Part shown: positions 7,631-17,036 of the stretch, in pieces
Layout: each line of letters starts with the position of its first letter
How positions within the stretch are numbered: the stretch's first letter is position 1
Assembly (NCBI RefSeq): GCF_022808695.1
Contig: NZ_JAKZKW010000001.1
Location: 186,001 to 250,000 of the forward strand
Direction: 5' to 3'
DNA from: Fundidesulfovibrio soli
GTDB lineage: Bacteria > Desulfobacterota > Desulfovibrionia > Desulfovibrionales > Desulfovibrionaceae
Length of the DNA: 64,000 nucleotides
Notes under the pieces: model-generated
The model's input: only the letters and a program-made list of their open reading frames with translations
The model's database searches: none
Told to the model about the DNA's origin: nothing
Translations under genes and position numbers: made by a program

Positions 7631-9345
7631 GCCGCTACTACGCCCCCACCCTGAAGGAAGACCCCGCCGACGCCGAAGTCGTCAGCCACAAACTGATGCT
7701 GCGCGCCGGCATGATCCGCAAGCTGACCTCGGGCATCTACACGTTCCTGCCCCTGGGGCTGCGCTCCCTGAACAAGGCCGCGCGCATCGTTCGAGAGGAG
7801 ATGGACCGCGCCGGGGCCCTGGAGATCCTCATGCCCGGCGTCCAGCCCGCCGACCTCTGGCAGGAGACGGGCCGCTGGGAGGTCTACGGCAAGGAGCTGC
7901 TGCGCTTCAAGGACCGCCACGACCGCGACTACTGCCTCGGACCCACGCACGAGGAAGTGGTCACGGACTTGATCCGCCACGAGGTGCGCTCCTACCGCCA
8001 ACTGCCCCTGAACCTCTACCAGGTGCAGTTCAAGTTCCGCGACGAGATCAGGCCCCGCTTCGGGCTCATGCGCGGCCGCGAGTTCCTGATGAAGGACGCA
8101 TACTCCTTCGACCGCGACGAGGAGGGCGCCAACGCCAGCTACAAGGCCATGTACGAGGCCTATTGCCGCATCTTCACCCGCCTGGGCCTCCAGTTCCGCG
8201 CCGTCGAGGCGGACACCGGCTCCATCGGCGGCAACTACTCCCATGAGTTCATGGTCCTGGCCGACACCGGCGAGGACACAATCGCCGCCTGCATGGCCTG
8301 CGAGTACGGCGCCAACCTGGAGAAGGCCGAGGCCGTCTCCCCCGAGTGCGCCAAGCCCGCCGTGTGCGCCGCATACGAGCAGGTGCCCACCCCGGGCGCT
8401 CATACCGTGGAGGAGGTCGCCAAGTTCCTTGGCGTGGAGCCCGCCCAGGTGGTCAAGACCCTGCTCTTCGACGTGGACGGACAGCCCGTGGCGGCCCTGG
8501 TGCGCGGGGACCGCGAACTCAACGACGTGAAGCTCAAGAACGCCCTGAACGCCACCAACGTGGCTCTGGCCACGCCGGAGCAGGTCCAGGCCTGGACCAA
8601 GACCCCCGTGGGCTTCGCCGGGCCGGTGGGCCTTGGCGTGAAGACCGTGCTGGCCGACCGCGAGCTGGCCTGGGGCACCGACTGGGTGGTGGGCGCCAAC
8701 GCCGCCGACGCGCACCTCAAGCACGTTGACCTGGACCGCGACGCCACCCTGACCCGCTACGCGGACCTGCGCTCCGTCACCGAGGGGGATCCCTGCCCCA
8801 AGTGCGGCAAGCCCCTCTCCCTGACCAAGGGCATCGAGGTGGGCCACGTCTTCAAGCTGGGCTACAAGTATTCCGAGGCCATGAAGGCCACCTTCCTGGA
8901 CGAGCAGGGCAAGGACCGCATCATCTTCATGGGCTGCTACGGCATCGGCGTCTCCCGCGTGGTGGCCGCCTGCATCGAGCAGAATCATGACGGCGGCGGC
9001 ATCGCCTTCCCGCCCGCCCTGGCCCCCTTCGAGGTGGCGGTGCTCTGCCTGGACACCAAGGGCGACCCCCTGGCCAAGGCCGAGGAGCTGTACGCCTGGC
9101 TGAACGCCCAGGGCATCGAGGCCGTGCTGGACGACCGCGACGAGCGCCCTGGCGTCAAGTTCAAGGACGCGGACCTCATCGGCTACCCCATGCAAATCGT
9201 CATCGGCGGCAAGGGCCTTGGCCGTGGCGTGGTCGAAGTCAAGGACCGGCGCACCGGCGAGAAGTCCGAGCTGCCCGTGGAGGGCTTCCAGGAGGCCTTC
9301 GCGGCCTGGCGCGCCAAAGTCGCCGAGGGCTGGGCCGGGCGCTAA
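7621..9345 (+). CDS. proS: prolyl-tRNA synthetase
   Basis: A 574-residue class II aminoacyl-tRNA synthetase of the bacterial type that carries an editing insertion. It has the N-terminal catalytic core with [20 protein letters not shown] and [20 protein letters not shown] YbaK-like editing insert follows at about 230-390. Motif 3 [13 protein letters not shown] comes next, and a C-terminal anticodon-binding domain ends the protein ([19 protein letters not shown]). Length equals that of the E. coli enzyme. The ATG lies inside the last codons of ispG. It charges tRNA-Pro; a tRNA-Pro(CGG) gene lies at 23409-23486. Confidence 0.98.
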   Translation: MRLSRYYAPTLKEDPADAEVVSHKLMLRAGMIRKLTSGIYTFLPLGLRSLNKAARIVREEMDRAGALEILMPGVQPADLWQETGRWEVYGKELLRFKDRHDRDYCLGPTHEEVVTDLIRHEVRSYRQLPLNLYQVQFKFRDEIRPRFGLMRGREFLMKDAYSFDRDEEGANASYKAMYEAYCRIFTRLGLQFRAVEADTGSIGGNYSHEFMVLADTGEDTIAACMACEYGANLEKAEAVSPECAKPAVCAAYEQVPTPGAHTVEEVAKFLGVEPAQVVKTLLFDVDGQPVAALVRGDRELNDVKLKNALNATNVALATPEQVQAWTKTPVGFAGPVGLGVKTVLADRELAWGTDWVVGANAADAHLKHVDLDRDATLTRYADLRSVTEGDPCPKCGKPLSLTKGIEVGHVFKLGYKYSEAMKATFLDEQGKDRIIFMGCYGIGVSRVVAACIEQNHDGGGIAFPPALAPFEVAVLCLDTKGDPLAKAEELYAWLNAQGIEAVLDDRDERPGVKFKDADLIGYPMQIVIGGKGLGRGVVEVKDRRTGEKSELPVEGFQEAFAAWRAKVAEGWAGR

Positions 9346-9351
9346 CGTCCC

Positions 9352-9385
9352 AATTTTGAAAAACAAGTACTTGTTTTTCAAAATT
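9352..9385. repeat. perfect 34-bp AT-rich palindrome after proS
   Basis: The left half AATTTTGAAAAACAAGT is followed without spacer by its exact reverse complement. It starts 7 bp after the proS stop and lies 87 bp before xseA. No loop or GC clamp is present, so it is not a typical intrinsic terminator. It could be an operator for a dimeric or tetrameric regulator or a recombination relic. Confidence 0.9.
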
Positions 9386-9471
9386 TAATTCTATGGTTTT
9401 CCCGTGCAGTGCGCTGGAACCATGCGGACGAATATCGCGGACGCTACACTAGAGGAAGTACCGGCAGCCTG

Positions 9472-10869
9472 ATGCAGCACATCTTCCGCGTCGCAGAGAT
9501 CACCCGCGCCCTCAAGGACGTGGTTGAAGGGCAGTTCCCCTTCGTGTGGGTCAAGGGCCAGGTGTCCAACCTGGCCCGGCCCGCCTCGGGGCACGTCTAC
9601 TTCTCGCTCAAGGACGAGGAAGCCCTGCTGAACGTTGTCTGGTTCAAGGGCAGCCAGCGCGGCGTGGCCCTGGGCGAGGCGGAACGCTACGACCCGCTGA
9701 CCGGCGAGGTTATCGAAGGCGACGGAGGGTCGGGCTGGCTGGCCGACGGCATGGAGGTGCTCTGCGCCGGGCGGCTCACCGTGTACGCCCCGCGCGGGGC
9801 CTACCAGTTGGTGGCCGAATACGTGCAGGACATGGGCCTGGGCAAGCTGGCCCTGGAGTTCGAGGCCCTCAAGCGCAAGCTGCATGAGGCCGGGTATTTC
9901 GCGCAGGAGCGCAAGCGCCCCCTGCCGCCGAATCCCGTGCGTGTGGCCGTGGTCACCGCGGCTACTGGCGCGGCCATACAGGACTTTCTGCGCGTGGGCG
10001 CTGCCCGGGGCACCGGATGCGAGATCCGCATCCACCCCGTGCTGGTGCAGGGCGAGGCCGCGCCGGGCCAGATCGCGACCGCGCTGGACGCCGCCTGGGC
10101 CGACGGCTGGGCCCAGGTGACGGTGCTCATCCGGGGCGGCGGCTCCCTGGAGGACCTCTGGGCCTTCAACACCGAGCCCGTGGCCCATGCGGTGTTCCGA
10201 AGCCAAATTCCCGTGCTCTGCGGGGTGGGGCACGAGGTGGACGTGACCATCGCGGACCTGGTGGCCGATGTGCGCGCCGCCACCCCCAGCCACGCGGCCC
10301 AGCTGCTCTGGCCGGAGCGGGCCGTGCTGGCCCAGCGCGCCGACGAGCTTGAGACCGCGCTCACCCGTGCCTTTGGCCGACGCCTGCAGGCGGCGGGGGA
10401 CAGGCTGCTCACGCTGGAGAAGGCCCTGGCCTGGCTCTCGCCGCGCGGCCGGGTGGAGCGCATGGGCGAGAAGCTGGACGATCTTTCCATGCGCCTGCTG
10501 CGTGCGGGCGCTGGCCTGCCCCTGCGCAGGGCCGAAGCCCTGGACGGGCTTGAACGCAGGCTTTGGGCCTTCGGCGCACCCAGGCTCTCGGGTCTGGAGG
10601 ACAGGCTGCAGGCCCTGCGCCAGCGGCTGGCCTCGGTGGGACAGAGAAGTCTTGAACGTGCGGACTCGCGCCTTTCCCTGCTTGAGGCCCGGCTGCGCGG
10701 TCTGGACCCCGCGCTGCCATTGGAGCGGGGATATTCCCTGGTTCGCATGGCGGACGGCAGCTTCCTGCGCAGCACGGCGGATGCGCGCCCCGGCGACGCC
10801 CTGGACATCCAGGTGCGCGACGGCAGCGTGGCCGCGCAGGTCACCGGCGTGAACAGGCGGGAGCCATGA
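9472..10869 (+). CDS. xseA: exodeoxyribonuclease VII large subunit
   Basis: A 465-residue XseA, the catalytic subunit that with XseB degrades single-stranded DNA. The OB-fold begins at residues 5-100 (FPFVWVKGQVSNLARPASGH, VYFSLKDEEALLNVV). The nuclease core contains VAVVTAATGAAIQDF, LIRGGGSLEDLWAFN and VGHEVDVTIADLVADVRAATPS. A long helical region follows and the C-terminal GYSLV segment closes it. The start at ATG 9472 matches the family; the upstream in-frame extension is non-homologous and reaches into the palindrome region. It overlaps the M23 gene by 4 bp, and the small subunit gene lies one gene further on. Confidence 0.95.
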   Translation: MQHIFRVAEITRALKDVVEGQFPFVWVKGQVSNLARPASGHVYFSLKDEEALLNVVWFKGSQRGVALGEAERYDPLTGEVIEGDGGSGWLADGMEVLCAGRLTVYAPRGAYQLVAEYVQDMGLGKLALEFEALKRKLHEAGYFAQERKRPLPPNPVRVAVVTAATGAAIQDFLRVGAARGTGCEIRIHPVLVQGEAAPGQIATALDAAWADGWAQVTVLIRGGGSLEDLWAFNTEPVAHAVFRSQIPVLCGVGHEVDVTIADLVADVRAATPSHAAQLLWPERAVLAQRADELETALTRAFGRRLQAAGDRLLTLEKALAWLSPRGRVERMGEKLDDLSMRLLRAGAGLPLRRAEALDGLERRLWAFGAPRLSGLEDRLQALRQRLASVGQRSLERADSRLSLLEARLRGLDPALPLERGYSLVRMADGSFLRSTADARPGDALDIQVRDGSVAAQVTGVNRREP

Positions 10870-11801
10870 CCCGGTCGGCTCGGCTGTTCCTGTCCCTGGC
10901 CCCGGCGCTGCTCCTGCTGTTGCTCCTGGCCTCCGCACCTTACGCTGGCGCGGTTCTGGCGGCTACGCACACCAAAGGTGGCTTGAGCGTCACGGCCCCG
11001 GACGATATGGCCGAAGGCCAGCCCTTCCTGGTGGATATCCGCGCGGATGGTGCGGCCAAAACCGCCGCCGTGGAGTGGTTGGGCAAAAGGGCTGAGATTT
11101 CGCTTGTGCGCGAGGGCGGGGCGTCCCGGGCGCAGGTCCTGCTGGGGGCCGGGCTCGGTCAGGTCCCGGGGGAGCACATGCTGGCGGTCTCGTCCGATGG
11201 GGGCCGCGACCAGGTTACGTGCACTGTGCGCGTCACGCCGGGAGTGTTTCCCGAGCAGCGCCTGAACCTTCCTCCGAAGATGGTCACGCCCTCCAAGGAG
11301 GACCAGGCCCGCATCAAGCGCGAGCAGGAGCTGGTGGCCCAGGCCGTGGCCGTGGCCTCGCCGCTGCGCCTCTGGAACCTGCCCCTGTTGCGGCCCGTGC
11401 CCGGGGAGGTGACCAGCGCCTTCGGCCTGCGCCGCATCCTCAACGGGCAGCCCCGCAGTTCCCACTCCGGGCTGGACCTGGACGGATTCAAGGGCGAGCC
11501 CGTGCTGGCTGCCGGGCAGGGCAGGGTGGCCCTCGTGGGCGACTTCTACTACAACGGGAAGTCCGCCTTTCTGGATCACGGCAACGGGGTGTTCTCCATG
11601 TACTTCCACTTGAGCGCCATCGGCGTGACCGAAGGGCAGCGTGTGGAGCGCGGGCAGGAGATCGGCCGGGTGGGCTCCACCGGGCGCTCCACGGGGCCGC
11701 ATCTGCATTTCGGCTTGAAGATTCTGGGCCAGAACGTTGACCCCACCTCACTTTTCGAGGCTGGCGTCCCGTTGGCCGGCGGCTCCAAGGGGGGCTCATG
11801 A
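10866..11801 (+). CDS. M23 family metallopeptidase (LytM/NlpD-like), exported
   Basis: A 311-residue exported peptidoglycan hydrolase. A basic N-terminus and a long leucine-rich hydrophobic stretch (about residues 7-33) give a signal peptide or anchor. The middle region is beta-rich. The C-terminal peptidase M23 domain has SSHSGLDLDG and HLHFGLK, which supply the zinc ligands (first H, D, and second HxH). It likely cleaves peptide cross-links in the cell wall. It overlaps xseA (ATGA) and xseB (ATGA), so it is translated from the same message, as in related genomes; the functional reason for that linkage is unclear. Confidence 0.92.
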   Translation: MTRSARLFLSLAPALLLLLLLASAPYAGAVLAATHTKGGLSVTAPDDMAEGQPFLVDIRADGAAKTAAVEWLGKRAEISLVREGGASRAQVLLGAGLGQVPGEHMLAVSSDGGRDQVTCTVRVTPGVFPEQRLNLPPKMVTPSKEDQARIKREQELVAQAVAVASPLRLWNLPLLRPVPGEVTSAFGLRRILNGQPRSSHSGLDLDGFKGEPVLAAGQGRVALVGDFYYNGKSAFLDHGNGVFSMYFHLSAIGVTEGQRVERGQEIGRVGSTGRSTGPHLHFGLKILGQNVDPTSLFEAGVPLAGGSKGGS

Positions 11802-12028
11802 GCGTCGACAAAAACAGTTTCGAGAATAATATCGAGCGGCTGCAACGGATCGTGGAACAGCTCGAATCCGGCGAGCCCGCCCTGGAAAAGGGCGTGGACC
11901 TCTACAAGGAAGGCATGGCCCTGGCGGCCGCCTGCCGCAAACAGCTGGACAAGGCCCGGCTGACGGTCAACAAGGTGACCCCCGAGGGCATTGTGCCGTT
12001 CACGCCCGCGGACGGCGAGGAGAACTGA
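11798..12028 (+). CDS. xseB: exodeoxyribonuclease VII small subunit
   Basis: A 76-residue XseB that binds the helical arm of XseA to build the exonuclease VII complex. It has the typical pattern SFENNIERLQRIVEQLESGE followed by a second helix and a short acidic tail. Its ATG overlaps the stop of the peptidase gene and its stop is just before the GTG start of ispA. Confidence 0.95.
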   Translation: MSVDKNSFENNIERLQRIVEQLESGEPALEKGVDLYKEGMALAAACRKQLDKARLTVNKVTPEGIVPFTPADGEEN

Positions 12029-12029
12029 T

Positions 12030-12920
12030 GTGAATACGGTCAAGGACAGGCTCAAGGACTACGCTCGCGAGGTGGAGGGCTACCTGCGCTCCTCGCTCAA
12101 GGGAAAGGGCATACCCGCCGGATTGCTGGAGGCCATGGAGTACAGCCTGCTCGCGGGCGGCAAGCGCCTGCGCCCGGTGCTGTGCCTGTGCTTCGCGCGC
12201 ATGATGGGCGCCCCCGCCCATGCGGCGTTGCCCTTCGCGGCCTCCTTCGAGTTCATCCACACCTATTCGCTCATCCACGACGACCTCCCGGCCATGGACG
12301 ACGACGACCTGCGCCGGGGCCGCCCCTCCAACCACAAGGTGTTCGGGGAGGCCATGGCCATCCTGGCGGGCGACGCCCTGCTCACCGAGGCCTTCACCCT
12401 CATGACCGCCAGCTGCGGCGACATCCCGGCCGACCGGGTCATGCAGGCCACAGCCACCCTGGCCCGCGCCGCGGGCGCTGCGGGGATGGTCGGCGGCCAG
12501 GCCCTGGACATGGCCTACACCGCCAAGGCCGGGGTCAGCCTTGAGGAGCTGCGCGAGATGCAGGCCCTGAAGACCGGCGCGCTCATCACCGCCGCCTGCG
12601 TCTGCGGAGCGCAACTGGCCGGAGCCGATTCGCACGGCGTGGAGCGGGCCCGGGCCTACGGGCAGTCCGTTGGGGCGGCCTTCCAGATCGTGGACGACGT
12701 GCTCGACGTGGTCGGCGACGAGAGCACCCTGGGCAAGCCCATTGGCTCGGACGAACAGCAGGGCAAGACCACCTATCCCGCGTTGATCGGCGTGGAGCGC
12801 AGCATGGATCTGGCCCGCAGGCACTCGGCGCACGCCGTGGAGAGCCTGGCCATGTTCAGCGGCGGTGAGGCCGATTTCCTGAAGGATCTGGCGCGCTATA
12901 TAGTGGACCGGGTCTCCTGA
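12030..12920 (+). CDS. ispA: polyprenyl synthetase, farnesyl/geranyl diphosphate synthase
   Basis: A 296-residue short-chain trans-prenyltransferase that condenses isopentenyl diphosphate units to geranyl and farnesyl diphosphate. First aspartate-rich motif DDLPAMDDDDLRRGRP and second motif FQIVDDVLDVVGDE are intact, as is GGKRLRPVL near the start. GTG 12030 was chosen: it lies 1 nt after the xseB stop, has GGAG about 11 nt upstream, and gives the usual length. Product feeds quinone, undecaprenyl and possibly hopanoid synthesis. It sits between xseB and dxs as in many proteobacteria. Confidence 0.96.
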   Translation: MNTVKDRLKDYAREVEGYLRSSLKGKGIPAGLLEAMEYSLLAGGKRLRPVLCLCFARMMGAPAHAALPFAASFEFIHTYSLIHDDLPAMDDDDLRRGRPSNHKVFGEAMAILAGDALLTEAFTLMTASCGDIPADRVMQATATLARAAGAAGMVGGQALDMAYTAKAGVSLEELREMQALKTGALITAACVCGAQLAGADSHGVERARAYGQSVGAAFQIVDDVLDVVGDESTLGKPIGSDEQQGKTTYPALIGVERSMDLARRHSAHAVESLAMFSGGEADFLKDLARYIVDRVS

Positions 12921-12994
12921 GCGGGAGCCGGGCCGGATGGCCGAGTCAGGCGGCAGGCATCGATGCCGCCGCATGTAGGGAGAAGAGAGGTATA

Positions 12995-14899
12995 ATGTCG
13001 CAGTTCTTAGAGCGCCCGCTGGAAGTGTTGCCGCGCATCAACGCCCCGTCCGACGTGGCGGCCCTCACACAGGAGGAGCTCACCCTGCTCGCGGAGGACC
13101 TGCGCGAGGTCATCATCTCCACCGTGTCGCACAACGGCGGCCACCTGGCCCCGTCGCTTGGCGTGGTGGAGTTGACCCTGGCCATGCTCAGCGTCTTCGA
13201 CCCCGCCAGCGACAAGTTCGTCTGGGACGTGGGCCACCAGGCCTACGCCTACAAGCTGCTTACCGGCCGCAAGGACGCCTTCCACACCCTGCGCACCCTG
13301 GGCGGGGTCAGCGGCTTCCCGCGCATGGCCGAGAGCCCCTTCGACCACTTCGGCACCGGCCACTCCAGCACCTCCATCTCCGCCGCTTCGGGCCTGGCCA
13401 TGGCTCGCGACCTGCTGGGCCAGAAGCACAAGGTGCTGGCCGTGATCGGCGACGGCTCCATGACCGCCGGGCTGGCCTACGAGGGCCTGAACCAGGCGGG
13501 CGGAGACGACCGCGACCTGGTGGTGGTGCTCAACGACAACAAGATGTCCATCTCCAAGAACGTGGGCGCGCTCTCGCTGTTCCTGTCGCGCAAGCTCTCC
13601 AACCGTTGGATCGTGCGCGCCAAGAGGGAGTTCGAGTCCGTGGCCAGGCACCTGCCGTACGGCCAGGAGATGGTGGAGATCGTCAAGCGCGGCGAGGAGT
13701 CCTTCAAGGGGTTCTTCACCCCGGGCATGCTCTTCGAGGCCTTCCATTTCAACTACCTCGGCCCCATCGACGGGCACGACCTGCCCAAGCTCACCGCCAT
13801 CTTCAAGGAGGTGCGCGAGATGAGCGGCCCGGTGCTGGTGCACGTGCTCACCCAGAAGGGGCGCGGCTACAGCCCCGCCGAGCGCAACCCCACCTATTAC
13901 CACGGCGTGGGCTCCTTCGAGCCGGAGACGGGCGAGATCATCAAGCTCAGCGCCTCCAAGCTGCCGAGCTACACCGACGTTTTCGGCCACACCCTGTGCA
14001 GCCTTGCGGAGAAGGACCAGCGCATCGTGGCCATCACCGCCGCCATGCCCGAGGGCACGGGCCTTTCCCGCTTCGCCCAGCTCTATCCCGAGCGCTTCGT
14101 GGACGTGGGCATCTGCGAGCAGCACGCCGTGACCTTCGCGGCGGGGCTGGCCACCCAGGGGCTCAAGCCCGTGGTGGCCATCTACTCCACGTTCCTGCAA
14201 CGCTCCTACGACCAGATCGTGCACGACGTCTGCCTGCAGAACCTCCCCGTGACCCTCTGCCTGGACCGCGGCGGGCTCGTGGGCGAGGACGGTGCCACCC
14301 ACCACGGCGTGTTCGACCTCTCCTACCTGCGCCACATCCCCAACCTGGTGCTCATGGCCCCCAAGGACGAAGCCGAGCTGCAGCGCATGTTGGCCACCGC
14401 CATGAAGCACGAGGGGCCCGTGGCCATCCGCTACCTGCGCGGCGTCGGCGTGGGCAGCGCCCGCGAAGGCGAACCCGCCGTGCTGCCCATTGGCGAGGGA
14501 GAGCTGCTCCGCGACGGCAAGGACGCCGTGATCGTGGCCATCGGCAGCCGGGTGCTCCCCGCCCTGCAGGCCGCCATCGAGCTGGAGGCCGAGGAGGGCC
14601 TGAGCGTGGCCGTGTACAACGCGCGCTTCGTCAAGCCGCTGCCCGCGGACGACCTCATCGCCCTGGCCGGACGTTTCAAGACCATGCTCACAGTCGAGGA
14701 GAGCGCCCTCCAGGGCGGATTCGGCTCCTCCGTGCTGGAGTGCCTGGCCGACGCCGGGTCTCTTTCCGGGCTGAAGGTGAAACGCCTGGGCATCCCGGAC
14801 CATTTCGTGGAGCACGGCCCCCAGAAGATTCTGCGCGAGATGCTGGGCATCGCCAAGGGCGGCATCAAGGCCGCCACGCTGGAGCTTGCCCGGAGCTGA
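12995..14899 (+). CDS. dxs: 1-deoxy-D-xylulose-5-phosphate synthase
   Basis: A 634-residue thiamine-diphosphate enzyme that condenses pyruvate and glyceraldehyde 3-phosphate, the first step of the MEP pathway. Visible marks are HNGGHLAPSLGVVELT, DVGHQAYAYKLLTGR, the ThDP/Mg motif GDGSMTAGLAYEGLN...LNDNKMSIS, the transketolase pyrimidine-binding segment VGICEQHAVTFAAGLA, and DRGGLVGEDGATHHG. An AGAGAGG box lies before the ATG. It is the last gene of the run that starts with ispG and is closed by a strong terminator. Confidence 0.98.
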   Translation: MSQFLERPLEVLPRINAPSDVAALTQEELTLLAEDLREVIISTVSHNGGHLAPSLGVVELTLAMLSVFDPASDKFVWDVGHQAYAYKLLTGRKDAFHTLRTLGGVSGFPRMAESPFDHFGTGHSSTSISAASGLAMARDLLGQKHKVLAVIGDGSMTAGLAYEGLNQAGGDDRDLVVVLNDNKMSISKNVGALSLFLSRKLSNRWIVRAKREFESVARHLPYGQEMVEIVKRGEESFKGFFTPGMLFEAFHFNYLGPIDGHDLPKLTAIFKEVREMSGPVLVHVLTQKGRGYSPAERNPTYYHGVGSFEPETGEIIKLSASKLPSYTDVFGHTLCSLAEKDQRIVAITAAMPEGTGLSRFAQLYPERFVDVGICEQHAVTFAAGLATQGLKPVVAIYSTFLQRSYDQIVHDVCLQNLPVTLCLDRGGLVGEDGATHHGVFDLSYLRHIPNLVLMAPKDEAELQRMLATAMKHEGPVAIRYLRGVGVGSAREGEPAVLPIGEGELLRDGKDAVIVAIGSRVLPALQAAIELEAEEGLSVAVYNARFVKPLPADDLIALAGRFKTMLTVEESALQGGFGSSVLECLADAGSLSGLKVKRLGIPDHFVEHGPQKILREMLGIAKGGIKAATLELARS

Positions 14900-14926
14900 G
14901 CATCCCTATGCGCGCGACAAGCGATA

Positions 14927-14961
14927 GGGCCGTTTCCGCGACTGCGGAAACGGCCCTTGTT
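14927..14961 (+). terminator. intrinsic terminator after dxs
   Basis: A 13-bp perfect stem GGGCCGTTTCCGC / GCGGAAACGGCCC with a 4-nt loop, followed by TTGTT. It ends the isoprenoid run. Confidence 0.9.
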
Positions 14962-15036
14962 CATTGGCGCGACCCTGGGTTGGAAGGCCGCGCCGCCGGA
15001 GGAGTTCCAGGATATCCAGACTCGACGGATGCGGCG

Positions 15037-16035
15037 CTATTCGGCGGCGGGAACGGCGACCCTGCGGGCGTAGCGATCCGCCAGAATGGAGCAGGCGAAG
15101 AGCTGGAGCTGGTGGTAGAACATGATGGGCAGCACGATCAGGCCCAGTGCGGGGTGCGCGCCGAAGAGCATCTTGGCCATGGGCACGCCCGAGGCCAGGG
15201 TCTTCTTGGAGCCGCACATCACGGCGGTGATGCGGTCCTCGGTGCAGAAGCCCAGGCGCGAGGCGATGAAGGTGGTGCAGGTCAGCACGACGGCCAGGAT
15301 CAGAGCCGCTCCGGCGAAGGCGAAGCCCAGGGTGCCCACGCCGTAGTCGGTCCACAGCCCGGAGACCACCGAGTCGCAGAAGGAGCTGAACACCAGGAGC
15401 AGGATCACGCATTTGTCGAAGGGGTTGATGGTCTTCTTGTGCTTGTCGAACCAGGTGCCCAGGAAGGGGCGCAGGCCCTGCCCGACCATGAAGGGCAGCA
15501 GGAGCAGGGTGGCGATCTTCACAATGGCCTGCCCCAGGGGGATGCCCTCGCCGCTGGCGCCGGTGACGAAGCTGATGAGCAGCGGGGTCAGGAACACGCC
15601 GAGCAGGCTCGAAAGCGTGGCGTTGAAGATGGCCCCGGGCACGTTGCCCTTGGCGATGCCGGTCATGGCCACCGAGGACGAAATAGTGGAGGGCAGGGCG
15701 CAGAGGTAGAAGAAGCCCAGCAGCAGCGCCGGAGGCAGCAGCGTGCCGAACGCGGCGTCCAGCGCCAGCCAGAGCAGCGGGAACATGGCGAAGGTCATGA
15801 GCTGCACGGTGAGGTGCAGCTTCCAGCGGGACATGCCCGCCCACATCTTCTCGGTGGAAAGCCCCAGGCCGTGCAGCAGGAACACGGAGCAAATGCCCCA
15901 GTCCGCCAGCTTGTCGGCGTGGATCGCGCCGCCCGTCTTACCTATCCAGGGGAACAAGGTGGCCAGCACCACGGCGCTGATCATCCCCACCAGAAACCAG
16001 TCCTTCGCCATCTTGCGCAAAGCCTTGCCGATCAT
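15037..16035 (-). CDS. bile acid:sodium symporter (SBF-like) family transporter
   Basis: A 332-residue integral membrane protein with about ten hydrophobic helices, of the SBF-like group to which E. coli YfeH belongs. Recognisable parts are the opening KDWFLVGMISAVVLATLFPW, LCALPSTISSSVAMTGIAKG and CGSKKTLASGVPMAK. Substrate is not predictable from sequence; relatives move organic anions or remain uncharacterised. AAGGAG lies about 9 nt before the ATG. It is divergently transcribed from an AraC-type regulator, which is a good candidate for its controller. Confidence 0.9.
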   Translation of the reverse strand: MIGKALRKMAKDWFLVGMISAVVLATLFPWIGKTGGAIHADKLADWGICSVFLLHGLGLSTEKMWAGMSRWKLHLTVQLMTFAMFPLLWLALDAAFGTLLPPALLLGFFYLCALPSTISSSVAMTGIAKGNVPGAIFNATLSSLLGVFLTPLLISFVTGASGEGIPLGQAIVKIATLLLLPFMVGQGLRPFLGTWFDKHKKTINPFDKCVILLLVFSSFCDSVVSGLWTDYGVGTLGFAFAGAALILAVVLTCTTFIASRLGFCTEDRITAVMCGSKKTLASGVPMAKMLFGAHPALGLIVLPIMFYHQLQLFACSILADRYARRVAVPAAE

Positions 16036-16118
16036 GACGCACTCTCCTTCGCGGGCAGACGCCGCAAGGGATGCCTACGCTTTGACAGGTCTGGGCGATA
16101 TCGATAGAAATCCAACTT

Positions 16119-16919
16119 ATGTCGTTAAAAGGACAACATTTCACCGAGCGCGAGCTTCCCGCCCTGGTCAGCCTGCCCAGGCCGGTGTTCGTGCGCCTGG
16201 AGATGCTGCCCGCCGGTTCGCGCACTCGCGTGCATAGCCACCCCTGGGGGCAGTTCACCTACGCCTCAAAGGGCGTGCTGGAGGTGAGCACGGCCACGGG
16301 CAGCCACGTGGCCCCGCCGGACCGGGCCGTGTGGATTCCCCCGGAAACGGAGCACAGCGTCACCAACTCGGCAGAGGCCGAGATGCGATCGCTTTATGTG
16401 GAGGCCTCCGCCGTGGCCAGGCCGCTGCGGAGGGAATGCAAGGTGCTGGAAGTGACGCCGCTCATGCGCGAGCTGCTCCAAGCCGTGTCGCGCATCCCGG
16501 CCGAGTATACCGAGGAGGGGCCTGAGGCCCGGCTGGTGGCCGTGCTTCTGGACCAGATGGAGCTGCTGCCCGAGGTGGACTTCTCCCTGCCGTTCCCCTC
16601 CGACGAACGCCTGCGCAAGGTCTGCCAGGCGCTCAAGGAGCACCCGGACGACAAGCGCACCCGCGCCCAACTGGCCCATGAGGCCGGCATATCCGACAAG
16701 ACGCTCATCCGCCTGTTCCAACGCGATACGGGCCTCTCCTTCCGGGACTGGCGGCAGCGGCTGCGGCTGCTGCTCTCGCTCACGGCCCTGGCTGCCGGGC
16801 AGAGCGTCACCGCCGTGGCCCTGGACGCGGGGTACGAGTCCACGTCGGCCTTCATAGCGGCGTTCAGGAAACGCTTCGGCAGGACGCCGGGGGAGTTCTT
16901 CAAGCGTTCGGCATCTTGA
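16119..16919 (+). CDS. AraC-family transcriptional regulator with cupin sensor domain
   Basis: A 266-residue regulator. The N-terminal cupin (about 20-110) shows RVHSHPWGQF and PPETEHSV, typical of metal- or ligand-binding cupin sensors in NimR-like regulators. The C-terminal AraC domain (about 165-266) has two helix-turn-helix units: ARAQLAHEAGISDKTLIRLF, then VTAVALDAGYESTSAFIAAF followed by RKRFGRTPGEFF. It probably controls the divergent SBF-type transporter, since the two starts are 83 bp apart. Ligand unknown. Confidence 0.92.
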   Translation: MSLKGQHFTERELPALVSLPRPVFVRLEMLPAGSRTRVHSHPWGQFTYASKGVLEVSTATGSHVAPPDRAVWIPPETEHSVTNSAEAEMRSLYVEASAVARPLRRECKVLEVTPLMRELLQAVSRIPAEYTEEGPEARLVAVLLDQMELLPEVDFSLPFPSDERLRKVCQALKEHPDDKRTRAQLAHEAGISDKTLIRLFQRDTGLSFRDWRQRLRLLLSLTALAAGQSVTAVALDAGYESTSAFIAAFRKRFGRTPGEFFKRSAS

Positions 16920-17036
16920 AAAATGGGGTTGACCAGGAACGTTTGAGTTGAGAACCATTGTGGCCTGGAATTCAGGGCCATCTCTTAACCTTTCGGTACT
17001 GTCGCGCCGTTTTATACAATGTAAGAGAGGTATGCC

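Noticed and set aside
7132-9381. 749-residue open frame on the minus strand opposite ispG and proS
   Set aside because: It is the antisense shadow of ispG and proS. Its low-complexity G/A/L/H-rich translation is typical of high-GC antisense frames, and it starts inside the palindrome.
13606-16107. 833-residue plus-strand open frame across dxs and the SBF-type gene
   Set aside because: It is out of frame with dxs, runs across its terminator and then antisense to the transporter. The sequence has no protein-like pattern.
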